Assembly (NCBI RefSeq): GCF_028769735.1
Contig: NC_088188.1
Coordinates: 868,001-932,000 of the forward strand
From: Zonotrichia leucophrys gambelii
Lineage: Eukaryota > Chordata > Aves > Passeriformes > Passerellidae
DNA length: 64,000 nucleotides
Reading direction: 5' to 3'
Part shown: positions 1 through 10,300 of the stretch, piece by piece
How positions within the stretch are numbered: position 1 is the first letter of the stretch
Layout of the letters: each line of letters begins with the position of its first letter
The notes under the pieces: generated by a model
What the model was told of the DNA's origin: nothing
Database searches by the model: none
The model's input: only the letters and a program-made list of their open reading frames with translations
Position numbers and translations under genes: made by a program

Positions 1-3000
1 TCCATGGGGAACATCCAGACACCCAAAACCCTGGTGGAGCTCTGAGGCCAATGGTGGGGGTCAGTACCTGTCTGTCTGCCTCAATTCCCCCGTAGCTGGA
101 GCGGGCTGTGGGGTGTGGGGATGGGAAGAAGGGCTGTCACTGCAGCTCCTGTCCCCCCTCTGGTGTCCTCTGGTCCCTGACAGGTGAGGCTGGCCAAATC
201 CAGGCAAGAAAATCCCATAGGAAGCAGTTCCCACCTCATTTATGTAAAGTCTACATAAACATGGCATTTATAAACACAGCCCTGGCAACACGGTTCTGCC
301 ATCCTCTCTGCCAGCTGGGGGCACTGGGGCCCATCCCTGTGTCCTGTGGGGACACAGGCACCTGGGAGGGGACAGCTGCGGCTGCCTGAAAGCCTCAGCT
401 GCTTCTGGGGGGAGAAATGGCTTCTCTCAATCCCACTGCATCCTCCCTCAGCTCCAGCACAGCCCCTGGCACTGGGGCTCCCGAGGGGAGGTGAGTGATG
501 GGTGCTCCTGCATTGCCCAGTGCCACCAGGGCCCCAGGCAGGACCAGGGATGGGCACCATCCACTGATGAGTCCTTTGGGAGGGATTTGGGAGCTGGTGA
601 CAGGTGATGAGCTATGGGAAGGTTCAGTCCAAGGAGGAAAGGGGGCTTTGTGTGGGACCATGTGGGCTCCTGGGTTTGGATGTCTGTGACACTTTCCCCC
701 ACTGCTGTGACACCGTTGCTTAGAGCCCATCCCATGTCCAGATCCCTCCAAGGGGCTGGCACTGCCTGGACTTGGGGAATGTGGACCCTTAGAACCCCCT
801 GCTCTGATCAGGAACTCCCTGCAGAGACAGCCCAAGGATGGGGAGACCCTGGGATGTGGGTTTGGGGAGATGTGGGACCCTGACATGTGCACCTAGGGAA
901 CCCCTGTGCATGGGTTTGGGGAGCTGTGGGACCCTGACATGTGGGGTTTGGGTTTGGGGGACCCCAGATTGTAGGTTTGGGGGTAATTGGCTGCCATATT
1001 AGACTCAAGCACAGGGAGCAGCCCAGGCATGGGCTCAGACCAGGGAAAGAGGCCAAAAGGCAGGAGCTACACCCCAGGTTTCCAGGCTCCACTCTGAGCA
1101 CAGACCCCCCAGCCCACCTCATCCCTTTGCTGGGGCAGATCATGGGGAGCACTGTAGGGTGCCTGACGTGGCTTATCCTTTCCACAGTGTGAAAAATTAG
1201 TTTATTCCCTGCTTGGAGTCTGGCTGCTTTGGAGAGGGGAGAGCAGAACTTCTGCCTGTGCTTGGTGGCTTTGGGGACGGATCCTTGGGGCTTTGTCCCG
1301 TGGCATGTGTCACTGCAGTGAGGTGCTCCCTGCACATGGCATTCCTGGGCCCAGCCAGGGAGTGCCTCCAGACAGGACCCATTGCAAGAGAAAGAGCTAA
1401 AAACAGAGATTGTCACAGCAGATGCAGGGGAACATCCGAACATGTGGCCTCTGGACCTGCCAGCAGACGAGGACATGGTGACCCCAGCCCCATCCCATGC
1501 CTGGCTGACACCCTGTGGTCTCTGTGACCCCCAATCTCCTCCCTGGCCCTCCTTTGAGCCCCACCCCGGGCAGGGGGAGCCCCGGGCACTGTGCCGGTGC
1601 CAGTGATGCCAGGGCAGGCAGGGGGAGCTGGCAGGGGCAGCCCCGGGCAGGCAGCGAGGAGGTTAAAGCTCCCCACGCCCGCCGGATGCAGCATCCTGGG
1701 CTGGGCTCTTTCCATCTTGTTTTGGTTTGGAGGAATAAAAGCTTTGGCAGCAGCAAAGCCGCTTCCCAAAATAACTCAGCCTCCCAGGGTAATTATAGAG
1801 CTCCGGGCCCCGGTAGCGAGCGGAGTCTTCCCAACCGGGCCGGGCCCGAGGATCGCTGCTGCTGCCGGCCCGAGGGACCCCAGGGTGCCTCGGGGACCTT
1901 GGGGACCTCCCCAGCTGTGCCACCCTCCCTGGGCGTCCCCATCGCTCCCAGACAGGAGCGTGCAGCCCCTGTGTCCCTCCCGCTTCGCAGCTGATCCCTT
2001 CAGCTTTTAATGCTCGTGTAAAGCCCAGGTTGCAGCTCCCGGCCTCGATGGGCACTGGGCTACCGGAGCGAGGCGGTGGCCAGAGAGTGGCTGTGCCCCC
2101 GGCCAGGTCAGGAACACGGAGCTGATCCCGGCAGGGCCGGCCCGAGAGCGCCCGGCTCACCCTGGCAGGGCCCTCCCGCCCCGCGGGGCTCAGCGCTGCT
2201 CCTTGAAGGGCAGGGAGAGCCCGGGCTGAGCTCCTGGAGCCCCCGAGCCCCTAATCCCCGGTAATCCTGGAGGAAAGCGCTGCCTGTGGGGATTAGGGAT
2301 GTAAACAGCCATCCTCACCTGCCTGCCCTGCCTGCCCCTACCTGCCCCCTGCCCGCACCCCCAGCGGCCAAGATGCGGTGCCAGGAGAGCGGGATCCCTG
2401 CCTGGACCCCCCAGATACAGGGTCGAGGTGGCCACTGGTGCCCTCTGAGGCTGCGTTGAGCCTGTGATGGTTATTTATGGGAATAAAGGGAATGTAGAGC
2501 CATCTGGACACAGCCTGGATCTATAACATCCAAGGGAAAGAGATTCCAAGCAGTGACAAGGTTGGGGACAGGGTGAGATAGTCCCTGTGGAGTTACACAG
2601 CTTTGGTCAGAGCCTCACTGGGGCTGGGTCTGTTTTTTCCTCCTGGGGAATCACCACTGGCTTTTCTCATGGGCAGGGAAACTGAGGCAAATGAGGAGAA
2701 GCCCATGAGAGGGATGTGCTGGGAATGCATGTGACCTCCCCAGCTCGCTGGCTTGGAGTGGGTTTGAAGTGGGACAAGGACAGTCCTGAGGAGCAGCAGG
2801 GCCGGGAGACAGAAATGTGGGGAGGGCTGAGCTGTGCCAGCTGCTCGCCACGGGGAGCAGCCACCGCGGCCAAGGCTGCCCCGGGCCCTTTCACGGCCGG
2901 AACCGGAGCCCGCGGTGCCAGCATCCTCCCTGCCCTCAGGGACACGGGGACACGGCCGCGTGCCGCTGCCACTCACATGGGCTCGGGGGCATCCCGGGAA

Positions 3001-3180
3001 GGCGCTGCCATCCCTGAGGCGGGATGGGGATGGGGATGGGGAGAGGGGCACTGCCGGGTGTCCGGGTCCCTTTGCCAGCCCACCAGCCAGGGGCAGGATG
3101 GCTCAGCAGCAGCCCCGGGAAGGGTTTGGGAGGGGGAGGCAGGCTGGGATTTTGCAGAGAGAGCACTGGGAAACTGGGAT
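1..3180. other. GC-rich non-genic DNA upstream of SEPTIN4
   Basis: I see no supportable gene here. Open frames on both strands are rich in Pro, Gly, Ser and Arg, lack recognisable motifs and overlap each other, as expected by chance in GC-rich sequence. A roughly 55-60 bp unit is present twice at about 845-960 (a G/T-rich phrase followed by a shared 'gtgggaccctgacatgtg'). A short AT-rich island lies at 1720-1810 and an AATAAA occurs near 2482, but neither can be tied to a transcript. An upstream SEPTIN4 regulatory region, or the end of a neighbouring gene, could lie here. Confidence 0.5.
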
Positions 3181-3930
3181 TTGGTGACCCGTGCCCAGTG
3201 CAGTCGCCAGTCCCTGGTACCCAGCAGGTGCTGTGGGATGTGTGGGGCTGGGTGCTCTCCCAGCACCCAACACCCCCTAACTGGTGCCCAGTGCTCCCAA
3301 GAGGCAGTGGCTGGTGTGAGCCCAGTGCCTCCTGCACAGTACCTGGTACCTGCAGGGCAATGCCTGGTGCTGGTGACACTGCCAGGAGGTCACTCACTGG
3401 CACGGGGGTCATTCCCTCTCACTGCATCACTAACTGGTGCTGGGGCCTTGTACCCACTGCCTGCACTGCGCCCTGCCAATGCCCAGCACCCAGCGCTGTG
3501 CCCTGCACACGGTGCTGTGCCCTGTCCCTGGTACTGGTGCCCTGTCCCTGCTGCAGTGTCTTGTTCCTGGTGCTGGAGCCCTGTGCCACCACCCCGTGCC
3601 CTGTGCAGCTCCCGGTGCCCGGTGAGTGCTGCCAGAGCTGGTGCCCAGTGCCCGGCCCCAGTGCCAAAGCGAGTGCCCGGCGCCGGTGCCAGGTATTGAT
3701 GCCAGAGTCGAATGCCAAGGCTGGATGCTGATGCCCAGTGCCCGGTGCTGGTACCCAGTACGTGGTGCCAGTGCCCCGTGTGCAGTGCCCGGTGCCCGGT
3801 GCACATCTCTCGCTCCCGGTGGCGGCGCCGAGCGCTGGTGCCGCTGCCTGTACCCGTGTGCAGTGCGCGGTGCCGGGCGCTGCTGCTGTTGCCGCTGCCG
3901 CTGCCGGTGCCCGGTGCCGCTGCCGGTGAT
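3180..3930. repeat. Degenerate GC-rich minisatellite upstream of SEPTIN4
   Basis: The stretch is built from imperfect copies of short units such as GGTGCCCAGTGCCC and CCGGTGCTGGTACC. Copies vary in length and spacing, so the array is old or unstable. It generates long spurious frames on both strands. It stops within about 150 bp of the first SEPTIN4 coding exon and merges into the CpG island. Confidence 0.75.
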
Positions 3931-4330
3931 GCCGAGCGGCCGCCCCGCCCGCCCCCCCGCCCGCCCCGCCCCGGGGCCGCCCCCGCCCCCGCCGCTGCTA
4001 TTTCTGCTAATCCGCGGCGGGGCCCGGCCGTGCCCATCGGCAGCCGCCGCTCCCGGACGGCGCCCAGCGCCGCAGCCATGGTAAGGCCGGCGCGGACGTG
4101 GGACCGGCCCAGCCCGCGCTGTCCCGCACCTTGGCACGGGCCCGCTCCCGCAGTCCGGGCCCGCTCCCGCAGCCCGCTGCCCTCCGTGAAGGTGACGGTG
4201 CGCGGGGGCGGAGCGGACCGGGGCCGCCGGTGCCGCAGCGGAGCGCGGGGGGGACGCGGGCGGCGGGGCAGCACCTGCCCGGCCCCGGAGGGCGCAGCCC
4301 CGAGGGAGGCGAGGGGGCCACGGGCCCTCA
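3930..4330 (+). promoter_or_regulatory. SEPTIN4: CpG-island promoter region of SEPTIN4, upstream start
   Basis: This segment is dense in CpG and in GC-box-like CCGCCC runs. It contains no TATA box, which fits a dispersed CpG-island promoter. It ends at the ATG at 4078, which is followed directly by a consensus splice donor (GTAAGG). The 5' UTR would be the GC-rich leader before 4078; the transcription start cannot be fixed from sequence alone. Confidence 0.55.
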
Positions 4331-7300
4331 CCGGGGCATCCGGAGGGCAGCGCTCGGGAGCGTCACCTGCGTGTCCCCGTCCCGCGCTCCTCCCACGGGT
4401 GTCCGTGCGTGGGCAGCGGGAGCCGCTCCGCTGCGGCTCCGTGCCGAGCATCGCTCCCCAGCTCTTGGCAGGTCCCCGGGCTGGGGCGCTGGTGGCACTG
4501 CCAGCCCGGCCGGGCCTTCGGCCGGGACCGTGACACGCACGGAGCCGGCTCTGCACTCACTGGCAGGGTCCGGAGCCGCCGGCGGCATTCCCAGCCCGCG
4601 GGATCTTGTTCTGGGTCTCCCGCTCTGCCTCGCTCCTCCGCGGCGGTGGCAGGTCCCCAGCAGCCGCCCGGCCGGGCCACGTCTCCGCGGGGACCTCGGG
4701 CCGTGTCCGGGGTGGGGGTGAGGACGCAGGGCTGCGGCCGTGGCTCGCGTGGCACCGGCTGGTGGCCCCGGGACAAGCGGCCTTGGTGGGGAGCGCCGCG
4801 GCCGCGCTGCCCCGGCAGCGCCGTGGGAACCAGCCCGGCACATTCCTCCGGAGCTGGATGGAGCGAAAGCAGAGAGGAGGGCGGCTGGCGGAGCGTGTCG
4901 CAACGGAGCGCCTTCCCGACAGGCTCCAGACTGTGCCTGTGGGATGCACTCATCAGCCTCGGAAACATCGCGGGGGGACAGAGTCACAGCTGGGGACCGG
5001 GGCCAGCTGGGCTCCCTCGCCCCTGCACGTGGGGTGAGCTGGGGCTGGAGGTGCTCCAGAAGGACCCACAAAGGCAGAGCCGATGTCCTGCCACCAGTGC
5101 CACATCCCTCTGTCCCCAAAGCAGTTCCCAGCTGGCCCGGAGGAGCAGCATGAGCACTGGTGTGTCCTCCCCGGTCTCTGCTCCCGGCTCTGAGCGGGTC
5201 AGATCCCTGAGTGCCTGGCCCCACGTGCTGAGATGTCACCGGGTTTCCAGCCTGGACAGGCCTCGCTGTCACATCCTGGCTCACAGTCATGGTCCCGTCC
5301 TGGGGTCAGCACTCAGGTGCTCACAGGCCTTTCAAACTGGAGGATTCCTGCGGGAGAGGGACTGCAGCTGCTGCACCAAGGGCTGTGCTCATCCCCTGTG
5401 CTCACCTGCCTGGTGCTGACCCCCTGCCCAGAGCAGGGACCCACACCACAGCCTGCCCCCATCCTTGGGGTGCCCGGCACCCTGCTCCTCTTGGAGCTGC
5501 CGGGAGACTCCGTTTCCCATCTGGAACGCTGCTGAGGGGTGGGACGGCAGAGCTGGGGGTACCCTGGCTCTGCAGGGGGAGCATCGCGTGTGTCCAGAGG
5601 CGGGGCCGGGCAGGCACAGCCCCGGTCCTGTCTCCCTGGCAGCGCTGGCCTTTCGCTGGGGGCTTCTCCTGCCCGGCGTTCGTGTCTTTGGGACCGGGTT
5701 TGTGCTTGGGATACTCAGCCACAGTGACACAGTGGCCGTGCCGCGGGTGGCATTCTGGGTGTCACCTTTAGAGGGCTTGGGGACGCCTCTGTCATCCTGG
5801 CGGTAGGGACAGCGCCTCGCCGGGATGTTCCCTTCCTTTGCCGGGGAAAACACCTCCCGTGGGAATGCGGTACCCGTGGAACGATGCTCAGGGGCAGCCG
5901 GTGCTTTCCTCGGTCAGGCTTTGCCCGCCGCCCCCGAGTCCCCCCGCGCCGCATCCCTCGGGCTGTCACGGCGCGGGGACGGCGCGATGCAGAGTGACAG
6001 GCGGGGACGGGGCTGCTCCTGCGGCTGCGGGGCGCTGACAGCCCGGGTGTGAGGCCGGCTTGCACTCAGCCGCGTGTGTAATCTGCTTACGGGGGCACCG
6101 ACACAGCCCCGGGCTCTCGCTGCCGTAAATCCCCGCTCCTGCCGGGAGCGCGGGCTGGGACGCTGGGAAAGTGGCCGAGCGCCCCTGGATCGCGCCTGAG
6201 CTGCTCTGATGCATCTCGACACGCATCAAGGTGAATCACCATCCCTGGTGACCCCGAAGTGACAGCCGGGGAGCCCTGGCTGCCACCCACGGCTCCTCCT
6301 GGGGCACTGTTAACCCTTCGCCTCCCAGCGATGAGCCGGGAAAGCCGAGGCAGGAATGCTGGAGCTCCTGCCTGAGATCCCTGTGGTGGGCAGCGTCCCT
6401 GCTTCTCCCAGGCCGGGGCTGGGTCCTTCTCAGCCAGGCCCAGCTCCAGCAAGAGCTTAAAGCCACGTGGGGAAGCTTTAAGCGTCAGGTGCAAAAGTGA
6501 GGGAAAACTGTGTTTCTGACCTCAAAGAGGCTGTGGAGCCCTGCTGCGGAACGCTCCAGGGGGCAGTGAGAGGGGACGTGGCGTGCACTGGGATGCAGAG
6601 GAATTTTATCCCGGAACGAAGGGAGTTTTGTCCCAGGATGGAGCGGATTTTTGTCCTGGGACAGAGGTGTTTGCAAGGACTGAGTGTCCTCCTGGGCTGT
6701 AGGCAATGTGTGCGTTCAGCCCAAGGGTGTTGGTGGTGCTCCTGCAGCCCCCCAGGACCTCCCTTGGCCAATGACGGCTGGTCCTTGACACCTCCCCAGC
6801 CGGGCAGGAGCTGGGTTCGGCTCTGCCCGGGTCCCTCTCCTCTGCCGTGCCCGGCCCCTGGGTGCGGAGCCTGCCCAGGGTGGAGTTATGCTAATGCTGC
6901 TCCCCAGCCCTCGGCGCAGCCGGTGCCACTCGCCATCTCCTGCTGGCCACGGGCGACGCTGGCTGAGCCATGGCCACCGGCCCCGAGCTGCAGCCTGGGC
7001 AAGAGGTACGGGGGCAGCGCCCGTCCCCGGCGGGCCGAGAGAGGGGGCACAGGGGGTGGGGGCACGGAATACCCCGGTTCTGCGGGAAGGTGCCACAGCT
7101 CGTCCTCCGTTCCCGGGATAGCCCTGCCGGGGCCGCACTTGCTGCAGGACCCCCGAGGATGGGGCGCGAACCTCGGTGCTGCAGCACTGCCGAAGTCATC
7201 GGCTTCGCCGGGGGTGGGAGACGAGGGCGAGCCCCAAAGGGCTGGAGCCCCCAGGGATGGAGCGGCAGCAGGGCTGGAAGCGCTCGCCGCTGGTGGTGGC

Positions 7301-10300
7301 ATCACCTCCCATCCCCGAGTGTCCCCGGCCGGGCCGCGCTGGGGGCTGGCACTGAGGCCCCCCAGGCCAAGGGGGGGAGGAAGAGGATGCTGCGGTCACA
7401 CAGACCCAGCGAGCACTCGGGACCCGCTAGGGCAGAGGGGAGCACGGGGGTCCCGCACCCCTGCCTTGGGGCCACCTGCTGGCCCCGTGGTCCCCGTGGT
7501 GTGGCCGCGGGGGCAGCGGGAGCGGGGCCGGGCGTGCGAGCGCTCGGCCCGGGCAGCGCCGTGACCTTGTTTCCAGCCCGCTGATTCCCGCATCTCGCCT
7601 CGCCGCCGGCACCGCCAGCCAGCGGGGACCAGGCGCAGGGCAGGACACGTGTGTGTCCCCATGGAGGGACCTGGACTCGAGGCCCCGCTCTGGGGAGACA
7701 CTCCCCAGCTGGGAGCCCACAGGGTCACGGGCTCTCCGGCCCTGCGTGCCTTTCGTTTGGGGCTGGGGTGGCCTGGCGGTTGCCTTGGGACCTTGGGGAC
7801 ATTGGTGCCTGCTGGCAGCGGGGCTTGGTCCCACGGGAGCCGCTGCCGGACGTGCCCTTGGGAACGCGTCTCCTCCCGCCAGCGCTTGTAAACAGGATGT
7901 GGAGCCATCCCAACCCCGGCGTTGCCGTCCCTCGTCCCAGCCCCGGCAGCCCTCGGGCAGCAGATCGGGGGCAGCTGTGCCTGTCCCCCGCCCCTGCCCG
8001 CGCCCCGCTCCGCGGGAACAGCCAGGGCAAGGAGGTGTCGGCTCCTGGTCATGTCTCCGTGTCCCCTGCCCTGGCTGTCTCCCGGGGCTGCGGGGACGGG
8101 GCCCCTGTGCTGACACCCCGTGAACGGGCAGCGGGCGGGGGCCGTGGGCACCAGGGGACCCCTGCCCGCTCTCTGCCTTCCCCCCGCTCAGGCCACCCCC
8201 CAATCGCTCTTCATCTCTTCTTGGTGTCTCTGCCTCCTTCCGGCCCCTCCCTGTGCTCCTGGCAGGCCGTGGGGCGCGGGGGGGTCCTGGCTGCCCCAGA
8301 AGACCCCGAGGAGCGGCGGGGCGCCCAGGGGGAAGGTGCCCAGCCCTGTCCCCCGGAGTGCCAGGAGCTGGCTGCCGTCCCCACGCCGCAAGTCGTAAGC
8401 GCCCGGGGTGCCCGGGACCACGGCTGTCCCCGCTGCCATCCCCATGGCTGTACCCGTGGCTGTCCCCAGGGTGGTGGCTGGTCCTCTGGGGTGGCCGTGT
8501 CCCGTCTCTCCTCCCATCTCTGCCACCTCTAGGCTGCATGTGCCTGGCTGCTGCGGTTTGGGGGCTTGTGAGGCTGAGCTGGGTGGTGCCACGTCGGGCT
8601 GGCACTGCCACCGCCACTGTCACCTCCTCCTTTGGTCCCCAGATAAAACGTTTCCTGAAGGAGGACTCGGACGAGGCTGAGCTGACCCAGTTCCTGCGGG
8701 ATTGCCCAGCAGCTGACAGCTCCAGGAAGGTGGAGGCCTCGGAGAGCCGGCGGGAGCCCGGCCACCCCTTGGGCAGCGGGGCCAGGGTCCCCCCAGACGA
8801 AGGCAGTGACGAGAGGGACGCCAGGATTTTCTCCCGCTCCCGGCCCGCGGATTTCCAGCAGCACATCGCCGCCCCCCCGCCCCCCAGCCCCAACCGCCCG
8901 CGCAGCCCCTGGGGACAGCTGGACCCCTACGACTCCTCCGAGGTGCGGGATGTGTCCCTGGGCAGGGAGGGAGGGACACACACCGGGGGCCAGGGGCTGC
9001 GGGATGGGGGATGTTCCCATCTTGTGAGTACAAAGGCTTTGGCCAGTCATGGGCTCATCCCCTGGGAATCCTTTGGTGGGCCAGAGGAAGGGGGTTCCCA
9101 GGGTAGGAGGTGTGCTGGTGGTGTCCCTGTCCCACGTCCCCTCTGCCCTCTGCAGGATGACAAGGAGTACGTGGGCTTTGCCACGCTGCCCAACCAGGTG
9201 CATCGTAAGTCGGTGAAGAAGGGCTTTGACTTCACCCTCATGGTGGCAGGTACGGGGGTCCAGCCAGCCTGGGGTGCTGACCCCACCCTGCAGCCCAAAC
9301 AGCCTGCACTGGGGAGGGGGATCTTGGCTGCCCCCTCATCTTTGTCCCTCTTTCTCAGGGGAATCCGGGCTGGGCAAGTCCACCCTGGTCAACAGCCTCT
9401 TCCTGACGGACATGTACAGGGACCGCAAGCTGCTCAACGCCGAAGGTCGGGGACAGTCACGGCCCACATGGGTGTCCCGGGTGACCTGGGCAGTGGCAGA
9501 GCCCAGGGATGCTCTGGGGGCTGCAGCCCCTCTCCCTGCCCCTGAAATGACATGTGCTGTGTTGCCAGCTGCCCACTGGCACTGGGGACTGCTCTGAGGC
9601 AGTGAGAACCCCCCTGCACAGCATGGGGACCCCCCACGGGGACTTTATTCCACGGGAAAAACAAGCCCTGGCTTGTTGGGGATTGGCTGGAGCTGCAGCA
9701 TTTCTGGGAGGCTGGGGACAGTCAGGGCCTGGAGCACAGTGCCAGTTCAGCTGCAGCCAGTTTTTGAATTAAAATGGCCCAAAGTTGCCCAAATCCCCAG
9801 GAGGGGTTTGTTTGATTTGTTTCCGTTGCTTGGAGTGAAAGCCAAAACACACAATGCAGCAGGAGCATCCTTGGGGACGCAGGGACATAGAGGGTCCTGG
9901 GGTGAAGGGGCACGTGCAGTCTGGAGCTGTGGGGTCACCTGAAATGCTCCTGAGCAAGGCCCAGCCCCAGCAGAGCCCTGTGCTGCCTGAGCTGGGCTCC
10001 TGGGGTGGCAGTGGCACAGCCACCAAGGGATGGGTGCCCACCATCTGTGGGGATGTGGGGACCACAGCATGGAGCCTCCTCTCCTTGCTGGAGCATGGCG
10101 TGTGCTGGAGCTGATCCAGCTGGGTCACCCAGCCCCAGGGTGGGGGATGGCGCTTGGGGGTTGCAGCATGTCCCCATGGTGTCCCCCTTGGTGACGTGTG
10201 TCCCTCCCCACAGAGCGCATCACGCAGACAGTGGAGATCACCAAGCACGTGGTGGACATTGAGGAGAAGGGGGTCAAGCTGCGCCTGACCATCGTGGACA

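Noticed and set aside
3390..4556. A 388-codon minus-strand frame across the SEPTIN4 promoter
   Set aside because: It runs through the minisatellite and CpG island; composition is that of the repeat, and no splice or domain evidence supports it.
7427..8893. A 488-codon open frame on the minus strand
   Set aside because: It overlaps the genuine SEPTIN4 exon at 8643-8942 on the other strand, is rich in Pro/Arg/Gly/Ala without motifs, and is explained by GC-rich sequence lacking stops.
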